A DNA stretch of 64,000 nt from CAVQRB01 sp963715055 (GTDB taxonomy: Bacteria; Pseudomonadota; Alphaproteobacteria; Rhodobacterales; Rhodobacteraceae), in assembly GCA_963715055.1 (NCBI GenBank), contig CAVQRB010000009.1, forward strand, positions 9,167-73,166, given 5' to 3'. Both the position numbers and the translations under genes were made by a program. The notes beneath the pieces were generated by a model. The model searched no databases. It had not been told where the DNA came from and worked only from the letters and a program-made list of their open reading frames with translations. Positions 39,055-47,611 of the stretch are shown in pieces; position 1 is the stretch's first letter, and each line of letters starts with the position of its first letter.

Positions 39055-40983
39055 TCAGGCGCGCGCTTCGCCAATGCGCGCCACGCCCAGAACATCCAGT
39101 ACTTTTGCCTCGATATCGGACGCATTCATCCGCGCCACGGCATACATGTCCTCGGGGCTCGCCTGGTCGATGAAAATGTCCGGCAGCACCATGGACCGGT
39201 ATTTCAGCCCGTGATCGAAAACGCCTTCCTCGGCGAGAAGCTGCGCCACATGGCTGCCGAACCCGCCGATCGCGCCCTCCTCGATGGTGATCAGCGCCTC
39301 GTGATCCGCCGCGAGATCGAGGATCAGGTCCCGGTCGAGCGGCTTGGCAAAGCGCGCATCGGCGATCGTGGGCGTAATCCCGCGGGCGACAAGCGCCTCC
39401 GCCGCCTTTTCGACCTCGGACAGACGGGTGCCGAAGGACAGGATCGCCACGCGCCCACCTTTGGAGATGATGCGCCCCTTGCCGATCTCCAGCGGAATAC
39501 CCCGCGCAGGCATCTCGACCCCGGTGCCGTCGCCGCGTGGAAAGCGGAAAGCGATGGGGCCGGCATCATGCGCTGCCGCTGTGGCCACCATGTGTTTGAG
39601 TTCCGCCTCATCTGCGGCGGCCATGACGACGAAGCCCGGCAGGTTGGAGAGATAGGCGATGTCGAAGGCACCAGCATGGGTTGCACCATCCGCGCCCACC
39701 AGCCCTGCGCGGTCGATGGCGAAGCGCACCGGCAGGCGCTGGATCGCCACGTCATGTACGACCTGATCGTAGCCGCGTTGCAGGAAGGTCGAATACATCG
39801 TGCAGAAAGGTTTCATGCCGCCTGCCGCGAGGGCGGCGGAAAAGGTCACACCATGCTGCTCGGCTATCCCGACGTCAAAACACCGGCTGGGATAGCGCTC
39901 CGCAAAAAGGTTCAGGCCAGTCCCGTCGGGCATCGCCGCCGTGATCGCGCAGATCTTGTCGTCCTCCGCGGCCTCCTGGATCAGGCTTTCGGCAAAAACG
40001 CGGGTGTAGGAGGGCGCATTCGACGGAGTTTTCTTCTGCTCGCCGGTGACGAGGTTGAACTTGGCCGTGGCATGGCCCTTGTCGCGCGCCGCCTCCGCCG
40101 GGGCGTAGCCCTTGCCCTTCTTGGTCAGCGCGTGGATCAGGATCGGTCCCGTCGCGCGTGCCTTGACCGTGCGCAGCAGCGGCAGCAACACATCCATATC
40201 ATGCCCGTCGATGGGACCGATGTAGGAGAACCCAAGCTGCTCGAAAAGCGTGCCGCCCATTGCCATTCCCTTGAGGATCTCCTTGGCGCGCTTGGCACCC
40301 TCGCGGAACGGGCCGGGCAGAAGGCTTACCGCGCCTTTGGCGGCGGCTGCGAAATCCTGAAAGGGTTCTTCGGCGTAGAGCCGGCTCAGGTAGGCGGACA
40401 TCGCGCCCACGGGCGGGGCAATGGACATCTCGTTGTCGTTGAGGATGACGATCAGGCGCTTTTTGAGATGACCCGCGTTGTTCATCGCCTCATAGGCCAT
40501 GCCCGCGCTCATCGAGCCGTCGCCGATCACCGCGATGGCATCCCCGAGGCCCTCGGCCACCACGCCGCCGAGATCGCGGGCCACGGCAAAACCGAGCGCC
40601 GCCGAGATCGAGGTGGAACTATGCGCGGCTCCGAAAGGATCATAGGGGGATTCGCTGCGTTTGGTGAAACCACTCAGACCGTCCTTCATCCGCAGAGTCC
40701 TGATCCGGTCGCGGCGTTCGGTCAGGATCTTGTGCGGGTAGCATTGGTGGCCCACGTCCCAGATGATCTTGTCGCGCGGCGTGTCGAAGACTGCGTGCAG
40801 CGCCACGGTGAGTTCGACCACGCCGAGGCCCGCGCCCAGATGCCCGCCGGTCACGGAAACGGCGGAAACGGTTTCGGACCGAAGCTCGTGGGCGAGCTGT
40901 GTCAGCTGCCGGTCCGACAGGGATTTCATGTCCGCCGGACGGCGGATCGTGTCCAGAAGGGGCGTTTTGGGTCTTTCAGTCAT
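39055..40983 (-). CDS. dxs: 1-deoxy-D-xylulose-5-phosphate synthase
   Basis: Thiamine-diphosphate enzyme that joins pyruvate and glyceraldehyde 3-phosphate, the first step of the MEP isoprenoid pathway; 642 residues. Motifs are DVGHQCYPHKILTERRDRIR, the ThDP-binding GDGSMSAGMAYEAMNNAG, DRAGLVGADGATHAGAFDIA of the pyrimidine domain and a C-terminal transketolase domain. It follows ispA by 9 bp and xseB before that, the conserved alphaproteobacterial order xseB-ispA-dxs. Confidence 0.96.
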   Translation of the reverse strand: MTERPKTPLLDTIRRPADMKSLSDRQLTQLAHELRSETVSAVSVTGGHLGAGLGVVELTVALHAVFDTPRDKIIWDVGHQCYPHKILTERRDRIRTLRMKDGLSGFTKRSESPYDPFGAAHSSTSISAALGFAVARDLGGVVAEGLGDAIAVIGDGSMSAGMAYEAMNNAGHLKKRLIVILNDNEMSIAPPVGAMSAYLSRLYAEEPFQDFAAAAKGAVSLLPGPFREGAKRAKEILKGMAMGGTLFEQLGFSYIGPIDGHDMDVLLPLLRTVKARATGPILIHALTKKGKGYAPAEAARDKGHATAKFNLVTGEQKKTPSNAPSYTRVFAESLIQEAAEDDKICAITAAMPDGTGLNLFAERYPSRCFDVGIAEQHGVTFSAALAAGGMKPFCTMYSTFLQRGYDQVVHDVAIQRLPVRFAIDRAGLVGADGATHAGAFDIAYLSNLPGFVVMAAADEAELKHMVATAAAHDAGPIAFRFPRGDGTGVEMPARGIPLEIGKGRIISKGGRVAILSFGTRLSEVEKAAEALVARGITPTIADARFAKPLDRDLILDLAADHEALITIEEGAIGGFGSHVAQLLAEEGVFDHGLKYRSMVLPDIFIDQASPEDMYAVARMNASDIEAKVLDVLGVARIGEARA

Positions 40984-40992
40984 CGTGTTTCC

Positions 40993-41862
40993 TCAATGCG
41001 CCCGCGTAACCACGAAGCGCGCCGCATGTCTTAGGATATCCGCCGCCTGCCCGTAACCCGTCAGGCTGTCGCAGGCTTCTTCCACAAGCTGCGCCGCCCG
41101 CATCCTTGCCTCATCCAACCCGAGGAGCGAGACGAAGGTGGCCTTGCCCGCTGCGGCATCCTTGCCGACCGCCTTGCCGACGGTCGTGCTGTCACCGGTG
41201 ACATCCAGCACATCGTCGGCGATCTGGAAGGCGAGACCCAAGGCGCGGGCATAGGACTGAAAGGGGGCCGTATCCGCCTGGGCGAGCCGTGCCCCGGCCA
41301 TCGCCGACCAGGTAATCAGCGCCCCGGTCTTGCCTTGCTGCAGGGCAGTGATCTGCTCCAGCGTCAGCGGCGTGCCTGCGGTCTCCGCTGCGATGTCCAG
41401 CGCCTGTCCCAACACCATGCCCTCGATGCCGCTGGCCCGCGCGAGGCTGAGCGCAAGTTCTGCGCGCACCTCCGCGTGCGGGCTGGCCTCGGGGCGCGTC
41501 ACCAACTCGAAGGCAAGCGTATGCAACGCGTCCCCGGCCAGAATCGCGGTGGCCTCGTCCCATTTGCGATGTACCGTGGGCTGCCCGCGCCGCAGGTCGT
41601 CGTCGTCCATGCAGGGCAGGTCGTCGTGCACAAGACTATAGGCATGCAGCGCTTCGATCGCCGTGGCGGGCCAGATCGCCTGCCCTTGGGAAATGTCATG
41701 TAGCCGCGCAGATTCGAGCACCAGAAAGCCGCGCAGGCGTTTGCCGCCACTGGTGGCATGGGCCATGGCCTGGACCACGGGCAGGGTGCCGAAGGGTTGC
41801 AGAACCTTGTCGAAATGCGCCTGAACCGCGTCTGCTGCCTCGACCAGTCGTGATGCGAACAT
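40993..41862 (-). CDS. ispA: Polyprenyl synthetase (geranyl/farnesyl diphosphate synthase)
   Basis: Builds farnesyl diphosphate from IPP and DMAPP. The first Asp-rich motif is DDLPCMDDDD (near residue 88) and the second DDVLD (within FQIADDVLDVTGD); GGKRLRGFLVL and QGKTGALI are further family signatures. The start is ATG 41862 (MFASRLVEAADAV), giving 289 residues; the open frame upstream runs into xseB and is shadow. Only 4 bp separate it from the xseB stop. Confidence 0.94.
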   Translation of the reverse strand: MFASRLVEAADAVQAHFDKVLQPFGTLPVVQAMAHATSGGKRLRGFLVLESARLHDISQGQAIWPATAIEALHAYSLVHDDLPCMDDDDLRRGQPTVHRKWDEATAILAGDALHTLAFELVTRPEASPHAEVRAELALSLARASGIEGMVLGQALDIAAETAGTPLTLEQITALQQGKTGALITWSAMAGARLAQADTAPFQSYARALGLAFQIADDVLDVTGDSTTVGKAVGKDAAAGKATFVSLLGLDEARMRAAQLVEEACDSLTGYGQAADILRHAARFVVTRAH

Positions 41863-41866
41863 CGGA

Positions 41867-42109
41867 TCAGAGACCTTCGACGGGCGTCGTTCCGGTCGGT
41901 TTGCCATTCCCGTCGAGCGTGATCGCGGCGACTTTCTCCTCGGCTTCCTTGAGCTTGGTCTCGCAGCGGGCCTTGAGGGCCGCTCCGCGTTCATAGAGCG
42001 CTATGCTTTCGTCCAGCGCCACGTCGCCACGCTCCAGCTGGCCCAGAACCTTTTCAAGCTCGCTCATCGCTTGCTCGAAACTCATTTCGTTGACGGGGGT
42101 GTCGGTCAT
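41867..42109 (-). CDS. xseB: Exodeoxyribonuclease VII small subunit
   Basis: 80-residue subunit that binds XseA to make exonuclease VII, which degrades single-stranded DNA. The whole family motif is present: SFEQAMSELEKVLGQLERGD, then LDESIALYERGAALKARCE. ATG 42109 is chosen because MTDTPVNEMSFEQAM matches family starts; the track-long extension to 42148 has no support. It is the first gene of the xseB-ispA-dxs group. Confidence 0.93.
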   Translation of the reverse strand: MTDTPVNEMSFEQAMSELEKVLGQLERGDVALDESIALYERGAALKARCETKLKEAEEKVAAITLDGNGKPTGTTPVEGL

Positions 42110-42193
42110 CGTCCGGGATATCCTGCGGTTTTCAATTTTCAGGACCATATCGCCAAACGCCGACCTGTTCCAGAGCGTGAACCAGCTTCCGCG

Positions 42194-42895
42194 TTACTCG
42201 GGCGAGAGCATGTAGCCTTCGCCGCGTACGGTCTGCAGATACCGCGGTTGCTTCGGGTCGCTCTCGATCTTGCGGCGCAGCCGGGTGATCTGCACATCGA
42301 CCGCGCGTTCCTGCGCCTGCCCCCGGTCGCGGCCGAGTTCCTCCACCAGCTTCGCACGGCTGATCGGCTCGTTGCAGCTGGCGGAGAAGATCTTCATCAG
42401 GTGCATCTCCGTCGCGGTCAGCCGGATCAACTCTTCGCCCTGCCACATCTCTCCGCGCTCCATATCGTAGCGTATGGTCCCCAGCGACAGGACCTTCGGC
42501 AGATGCTGTTCGCGTGGCGCATCGGGCATCCGCCGCAGGATCGCGTTGATCCGCAACAAAAGCTCTTTCGGCTCGAACGGTTTCGGCAGGTAGTCGTCGG
42601 CCCCGGCCTCGAGCCCTTCGATCCGGTTACCGGTCTCGCCCTTGGCCGTCAGCAGCAGGATCGGAACGACACTTTTCTCGCGCAGCGATTTCGTCAGCGC
42701 GATGCCATCCTCCCCGGGCATCATCACGTCGAGCACGATGAGGTCGAAGTCGAGACCGGACAGGATTCTCCGTGCATGGCCGGCATCACGCGCTGCTGTC
42801 ACCAGAAAACCGTTCCGTATCAGGAATTTCTGCAACAGCGAGCGGATCCGCTCGTCGTCGTCCACGACAAGAAGATGCGCCGCGTTTTCCGTCAT
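42194..42895 (-). CDS. petR: OmpR-family response regulator, PetR-like
   Basis: 233 residues. Receiver domain: VVDDDERIRSL with the acidic pair, the phospho-accepting Asp in LIVLDVMMPGEDG, and Lys in DDYLPKPFEP. The C-terminal OmpR winged helix ends YLQTVRGEGYMLSPE. Pairing with a MarR-type gene by ATGA overlap matches petP-petR, found just upstream of petABC in Rhodobacter capsulatus, where PetR is needed for growth. No histidine kinase lies next to it. The petR name rests on this pairing and on overall similarity as I recall it. Confidence 0.8.
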   Translation of the reverse strand: MTENAAHLLVVDDDERIRSLLQKFLIRNGFLVTAARDAGHARRILSGLDFDLIVLDVMMPGEDGIALTKSLREKSVVPILLLTAKGETGNRIEGLEAGADDYLPKPFEPKELLLRINAILRRMPDAPREQHLPKVLSLGTIRYDMERGEMWQGEELIRLTATEMHLMKIFSASCNEPISRAKLVEELGRDRGQAQERAVDVQITRLRRKIESDPKQPRYLQTVRGEGYMLSPE

Positions 42896-43413
42896 GATCC
42901 GCTGTCTTTCAGCCTGGCGTAGGCCTTGCGCATTTCACGGTCCATCATCGATTCCAGCACGGTGCGGAACCCGGCCACGGCTTCGGGTCCGGCCTCCCTG
43001 AAGGCCATACGCATCCGTGCGCGTTGCGCGTCCGAGAGCTTTTGTTCCAGTGCCTGTCCCGCTTCGGTCAAAAACAGATGCCTCTCGCGTTTGTCGATCT
43101 TGCCGATCCTGCTCTCCACCAGACCATCCTCGATCAGGGTGCGCAAGACACGGTTGAGCGATTGCTTCGTGACGCCCAGAATGTTGAGCAGGTTGTTGAC
43201 CGTCGTGCCGGGCGCGCGGTTGATGAAGTGAACCGCCCGGTGATGCGCCCGTCCGTAGGCGAGGTCCGCAAGGATCCGGTCGGGATCGGCGGTGAAGCCG
43301 CGATAGGCAAAAAACATGGCCTCGATGCCCTGTCGGAGTTGCTCGTCCGTCAGAAACAGAAGGTTTTCACCGCTATAGGTGCCTGCGCTGCGTCCCTCGG
43401 CCATGGCCTGCAT
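42892..43413 (-). CDS. petP: MarR-family regulator, PetP-like
   Basis: 173 residues with a MarR winged helix: RAVHFINRAPGTTVNNLLNI, LGVTKQSLNRVLRTLIEDGL (recognition region) and KIDKRERHLFLTEAGQALEQ (wing). Its stop overlaps the petR ATG (42892-42895), and this petP-petR order is that of Rhodobacter capsulatus. ATG 43404 (MAEGRS) is an alternative start. The gene is divergent from ilvE, and a symmetric site lies in the spacer. Confidence 0.78.
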   Translation of the reverse strand: MQAMAEGRSAGTYSGENLLFLTDEQLRQGIEAMFFAYRGFTADPDRILADLAYGRAHHRAVHFINRAPGTTVNNLLNILGVTKQSLNRVLRTLIEDGLVESRIGKIDKRERHLFLTEAGQALEQKLSDAQRARMRMAFREAGPEAVAGFRTVLESMMDREMRKAYARLKDSGS

Positions 43414-43445
43414 TTGCTTTCGTTAACGTGCTTTCGATCGACTAT

Positions 43446-43464
43446 ATGTCAGTGTTGTTGACAT
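43446..43464. promoter_or_regulatory. Palindrome ATGTCA-N7-TGACAT between petP and ilvE
   Basis: Six-base arms at 43446-43451 and 43459-43464 are exact complements around seven bases. The site overlaps the -35 box proposed for ilvE and lies 33 bp upstream of the petP start. The size (19 bp) suits a MarR dimer, so PetP autoregulation is a fair guess. Confidence 0.5.
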
Positions 43465-43486
43465 TCCAAGTCCGAAGGGCTATCGA
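43458..43486 (+). promoter_or_regulatory. Sigma-70-type promoter of ilvE
   Basis: TTGACA (43458-43463), a 17-base spacer, and TATCGA (43481-43486) form a consensus -35 and a fair -10. This is 90 bp upstream of the ilvE ATG at 43576. The -35 box lies within the palindrome ATGTCA-N7-TGACAT. Confidence 0.5.
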
Positions 43487-43575
43487 ATCGCATCTTTGGC
43501 GCAATTTTATGACCGTACCGGATGTAAAATGCGCAATATTCGAAAAGAAGTGCGAAAGCTAGGGAAGGAAACACG

Positions 43576-44445
43576 ATGGCGGGCGCTTACAATGACCGGG
43601 ATGGATTCATCTGGATGGACGGAAAAATGGTCGACTGGCGCGATGCCAATGTCCATATTTTGACCCATGCGATGCACTACGCTTCTTCGGTCTTCGAGGG
43701 CGAGCGCGCCTATGGCGGCAAGATCTTCAAGTCGCGCGAGCATTCCGAACGGCTGAAGCGCTCAGCGAAAATGATCGATTTCGAAATTCCCTATACCGTC
43801 GACGAGATCGAGGCGGCGAAAGTCCAGGTTCTGGCCGCCTCCGGGCTCAAGGATGCCTATGTCCGGGCCATCGCCTGGCGCGGCGTTGGCGAAGACATGG
43901 GTGTGGCCTCGGCGCGCAACCCCGTGCGCATGGCCATCGCGGCCTGGGAGTGGGGCGCCTATTACGGCGACGCCAAGATGAAGGGTGCCAAGCTCGACAT
44001 CTCCAAGTGGAAGCGCCCGAGCCCGGAAACGATTCCCAGCCATGCCAAGGCGGCGGGGCTCTATATGATCTGTACAATGTCGAAGCATGCCGCAGAGGCG
44101 AAGGGGTGCTCGGACGCGATGATGTTCGACTACCGCGGCTATGTGGCCGAGGCGACGGGGGCCAACATCTTCTTCGTCAAGGATGGCGAGGTGCACACGC
44201 CCGACCCGGATTGCTTCCTCAACGGCCTCACCCGGCAGACGGTGATCGGCATGTTGCGCGACAAGCAGATCAAGGTCCACGAACGCCACATCATGCCCGA
44301 GGAGCTGGAAGGCTTCGAGCAATGCTGGCTGACCGGAACGGCGGCGGAAGTGACCCCGGTGGGCAAGATCGGCGATTACAGTTTCGAGGTTGGTGCGCTG
44401 ACCCGCGACATTGCGGAGAGCTACGAGAAACTGGTCCGGGCCTAG
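43576..44445 (+). CDS. ilvE: Branched-chain amino acid aminotransferase
   Basis: Class IV PLP aminotransferase of 289 residues for the last step of valine, leucine and isoleucine synthesis. HYASSVFEGERAYGGKIFKS is the N-terminal substrate loop, IPSHAKAAGLYM carries the PLP lysine, and EATGANIFFVKDGEVHTPDP with GLTRQTVIGML gives the phosphate-binding region. GGAAGGAAAC precedes the ATG at 43576. A D-amino acid or 4-amino-4-deoxychorismate role is less likely on sequence. Confidence 0.92.
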   Translation: MAGAYNDRDGFIWMDGKMVDWRDANVHILTHAMHYASSVFEGERAYGGKIFKSREHSERLKRSAKMIDFEIPYTVDEIEAAKVQVLAASGLKDAYVRAIAWRGVGEDMGVASARNPVRMAIAAWEWGAYYGDAKMKGAKLDISKWKRPSPETIPSHAKAAGLYMICTMSKHAAEAKGCSDAMMFDYRGYVAEATGANIFFVKDGEVHTPDPDCFLNGLTRQTVIGMLRDKQIKVHERHIMPEELEGFEQCWLTGTAAEVTPVGKIGDYSFEVGALTRDIAESYEKLVRA

Positions 44446-44463
44446 ACCGACGACGGCGGGCGG

Positions 44464-45159
44464 TTAGAGCAAGACTGCCTCGATCGTTGCCTTGAGCAGC
44501 GAGCGCCCGGAATCGAACATCGTCGAAATCTGAAAAGTCAGCAGGAAGAGCGCCGGGTAGAAAAGGAACTCGTACCGCGAGATCAGGCCCGGCACCCTTT
44601 CTTGCGACATCGATCTCGTGAGCGGGCCGAATGTCGCCAGCGCCAGAAAAGCGCCGACGCATATGCCGACGAGGATATCCGACGGCCAATGCAGGCCGAA
44701 AATGATCCGCGGCAACAGAACGACAAGAAAGCAGTAGAGGTCCGATCAGGGCGCCCGCTGTCCGGTTCATCAAGATAATTCCCGTACAAAGTGCTGCAAA
44801 GAGCACGGCGTGATCGCTTGGGAATGAGCTCATGCCTTCGAACATGCCTCGCCTGACAAAACCGTCCAGATGTAGTTCCAGATCCGCAGTGTGGATAGAT
44901 CTTGGCGAGAATGGCAGGACTATGGCCAGTGCGCATCCCACGACGATTGCAAGGATCGCAATGGTCAAGGTTGCCAGCACCGCGGCCCGTAGGGGTAGGT
45001 TCCCGCCCGCTGGACAAACCACAAGGACCAGATCACCAGAATGACCGGGATGCTTTTGGTAACCGGATTGGACGAAACGAAAAAGATGACCAAACTCAGG
45101 TCATGATGAGTGCCGGCATTGGAATTGGCGAGCAGCAGCAGTTGTTCATCGGGTCGCAT
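44464..45159 (-). pseudogene. PAP2-family phosphatase, two frameshifts
   Basis: Membrane phosphatidic-acid-phosphatase-type enzyme. The parts lie in three frames: MRPDEQLLLLANSNAGTHHD to WFVQRAG (from ATG 45159), then NLPLRAAVLATLTIAILAIV to SSFPSDHAVLFAALCTGIIL, then YCFLVVLLPRIIFGLHWPSD to the stop at 44464. A missing base near 45003 and an extra base near 44740 separate them. The second and third active-site motifs, SSFPSDH and LHWPSDILVG, are intact. Two lesions make true decay more likely here than in the single-lesion genes, but read errors remain possible. Confidence 0.75.
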
Positions 45160-45389
45160 TCGCGACTCCTGTACTGAGCAAAAGCGTCAATCTTTGTAAA
45201 CGAACCATGACAGGATTTATTCCATTGGTCGGAGAGGAAAGTCTTCACGATCAAAGCGGACCGTTTGGACAACGGCGCGCGAAAACCGCGCGTCACGAAA
45301 ACTTCCGGCTCCCGTTACACGGGTGTCTGCCCCATGTTACATTCATAGCAACTCATGACGGCAGTTTTAGCTCAACATGGAGTCTGCAG

Positions 45390-46958
45390 ATGACACGCCT
45401 CATTCGCCCCACGCGCCGCGCCGTTCTGGCGGGGTCGACTGCCTTTGCCGCAAGCCTTGCGCTGCCCAGCCTCAGCCGCGCCGCGTCGCGCCCGGTCTTC
45501 ACGCATGGCGTCCAATCGGGCGATGTCGACACCTCGTCCGGAATGATCTGGACCCGGACAGATCGCCCGGCACGCATCGCCATGGAGGTCTCCACCACCG
45601 AAAGCTTCAAGGATGCCCGCCGGCTCGCCTCGATGGACGCGATCCCGAACGGCGATCTGTCGGTCAAACGCCTGATCGACGCGCTGCCGTCCGATCAGGA
45701 GATTTTCTACCGCTTCATCGCGACCGATCTCAGCGACACCAATGCGGTGTCCGAACCGCTGGTCGGACGCTTCCGCACCGCGCCCATGTCGCGCCGGAAC
45801 ATCCGCTTCGCCTGGTCCGGCGACACTGCCGGACAGGGCTGGGGGATCGACGCGGAGGGCATGGCGACCTATGCCACAATGGCGAAACACCAGCCCGATT
45901 TCTTCATCCATTCCGGCGATACGGTCTATGCAGATGGCCCGATGGAGGATGAGGTAGAGCTGAAGGATGGCACGCTCTGGAAGAACCTCGTGCTGCCCGA
46001 CGAGAAGCGCAAGGTCGCCGAAACACTCGACGAATTCCGCGCCCAGTGGAAATACAACCTGCTCGACGAGCATGTGCGGGCGATGAATGCGTCGGTTCCC
46101 ACCTTCATGCAGTGGGACGATCATGAGGTCGTCAACAACTGGTCCGACAGCAAGGACTTGATGGGCGATGACCGCTATACCGAAAAATCGGTTCATGTCC
46201 TGCAGGCACGAGCGACGCGGGCCTTTCACGAAATGACCCCGCTGCGCATCACGCCGGAAGAGCCGAACCGGGTTTATCGCAAGATTGGCTACGGGCCGAT
46301 GCTTGACGTTTTCTTCCTCGACCTGCGCAGCTACCGCGGCCCGAACACAGCACCACTGAGCGACACCCTGACCGACGCCCAGCGCGTGCTTGGCGCGGAG
46401 CAGATGGCCTGGCTGAAGCGGGAACTGGCCGCGTCCACGGCGACCTGGAAGGTGATCGCCTCCGACCAGCCCATCGGCCTTGTCGTCTGGGACAATTTCC
46501 GCGACAGGGCGGGCTCGGAAGGGATTGCCGATGGTCAGAACGGTCCTGCGATGGGGCGCGAACTCGAAGTGGCCGAGTTGCTGCGCTTCATCAAGACCGC
46601 GGAAATCGACAATACGGTCTGGTTCACCGCCGACGTACACTACACCGCCGCGCACTACTACGACCCGAACAAGGCGCAGTTCCAGGACTTCAACCCGTTC
46701 TGGGAATTCGTGTCAGGTCCGCTTCATTCAGGCACTTTCGGGCCGAACGGTCTCGATACGACCTTCGGGCCGGAGGTGAAATTCGTCAAGGCACCCACCA
46801 AGGAACAGGGCCAGAACCTGCCGCCATCGATGGGCCTTCAGTTCTTCGGGCTGGTCGATATCGATGCGCAGACGCAGCAGATGCGCGTGCGGCTGATGGA
46901 CCGCGGCGATACCGAGCTCTACGCAGTAACGCTCGATCCTGTCGGCATAGCGCTTTGA
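45390..46958 (+). CDS. phoD: Alkaline phosphatase D (PhoD) family, Tat-exported
   Basis: Metallophosphoesterase of 522 residues. The N-terminus MTRLIRPTRRAVLAGSTAFA is a twin-arginine signal, with cleavage near SRAAS, so the folded enzyme goes to the periplasm. PhoD features include HGVQSGDVDTSSGMIWTRTD (N-terminal Fn3-like domain), HSGDTVYADG, WDDHEVVNNW and WFTADVHYTAAHYYDP, which hold metal ligands. It releases phosphate from phosphate esters or diesters. ATG 45390 is used, as the upstream in-frame ATG 45207 would bury the signal. No clear Pho box was identified. Confidence 0.9.
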   Translation: MTRLIRPTRRAVLAGSTAFAASLALPSLSRAASRPVFTHGVQSGDVDTSSGMIWTRTDRPARIAMEVSTTESFKDARRLASMDAIPNGDLSVKRLIDALPSDQEIFYRFIATDLSDTNAVSEPLVGRFRTAPMSRRNIRFAWSGDTAGQGWGIDAEGMATYATMAKHQPDFFIHSGDTVYADGPMEDEVELKDGTLWKNLVLPDEKRKVAETLDEFRAQWKYNLLDEHVRAMNASVPTFMQWDDHEVVNNWSDSKDLMGDDRYTEKSVHVLQARATRAFHEMTPLRITPEEPNRVYRKIGYGPMLDVFFLDLRSYRGPNTAPLSDTLTDAQRVLGAEQMAWLKRELAASTATWKVIASDQPIGLVVWDNFRDRAGSEGIADGQNGPAMGRELEVAELLRFIKTAEIDNTVWFTADVHYTAAHYYDPNKAQFQDFNPFWEFVSGPLHSGTFGPNGLDTTFGPEVKFVKAPTKEQGQNLPPSMGLQFFGLVDIDAQTQQMRVRLMDRGDTELYAVTLDPVGIAL

Positions 46959-46961
46959 GAC

Positions 46962-46997
46962 AATCGGGCGAGGCAGGATGCTACCTCGCCCGACCTT
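46962..46997. terminator. Bidirectional hairpin between phoD and cobO
   Basis: TCGGGCGAGG (46964-46973) and CCTCGCCCGA (46984-46993) are exact 10-bp complements around a 10-base loop. The element lies 5 bp past the phoD stop and 4 bp beyond the cobO stop on the other strand. There is no long T-run, so it could act for both convergent genes as a partly Rho-aided stop. Confidence 0.65.
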
Positions 46998-47597
46998 TCA
47001 GAAATCGACGCCGCGCTGCGCCTTGATGCCTGCCTGATAGGGGTGCTTGACCTCGGTCATTTCCGTCACGAGATCCGCGTATTCCATCAACTCCGGCTTC
47101 GCATCGCGCCCGGTCAGGATTACGGAGGTGCGCTCGTGCCGCTGCTCCAGCCCGGCGATCACATCCGCGACGTCGAGATAGTCATAGCGCAGTGCGATAT
47201 TGATCTCGTCGAGCACCACGAGGTCGAAATCGCCGCTTTTCATCAACTCGACCGCCTTGGCATAGGCGGCCTGCGCGGCGGCGATGTCGCGGTCGCGGTC
47301 CTGCGTGTCCCAGGTGAAGCCTTCGCCCATCGTGTGCCAGATGACCCCACCGAGCCGGTCGAAGAACTGCCTCTCACCGGTGATCCAGGTGCCCTTGATG
47401 AACTGCACAACGGCCACGGATTGCTTCCAGCCAAGCGCCCGGACGATCACGCCGAAAGCGCTCGACGACTTGCCCTTGCCGTTACCGGTATGCACCAGCA
47501 CAAGCCCGCGTCCGGGGTCGGTCGCCTCGGCCACCTTGGCGCGCTGCCTGGCTTGCAGCTTCTTCATTTCCTGTTTGTGGCTCTCCGGATCGCTCAT
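46998..47597 (-). CDS. cobO: Cob(I)yrinic acid a,c-diamide adenosyltransferase
   Basis: Adds the 5'-deoxyadenosyl group to the cobalt of corrinoids, making coenzyme B12 forms. The protein has 199 residues of the CobO/BtuR type. P-loop HTGNGKGKSSSAFG is near residue 35; VQFIKGTWITGERQFF and LVVLDEINIALRYDYLDV follow. ATG 47597 (MSDPESHKQEM) matches the family start; an in-frame start six codons upstream is possible. QueG in this window also needs cobalamin. Confidence 0.93.
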   Translation of the reverse strand: MSDPESHKQEMKKLQARQRAKVAEATDPGRGLVLVHTGNGKGKSSSAFGVIVRALGWKQSVAVVQFIKGTWITGERQFFDRLGGVIWHTMGEGFTWDTQDRDRDIAAAQAAYAKAVELMKSGDFDLVVLDEINIALRYDYLDVADVIAGLEQRHERTSVILTGRDAKPELMEYADLVTEMTEVKHPYQAGIKAQRGVDF

Positions 47598-47611
47598 CGG
47601 TTCTCCCCTCC

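Noticed and set aside
40993..41994. Longer ispA start at 41994
   Set aside because: The added 44 residues are antisense-like and run into xseB; ATG 41862 fits the family.
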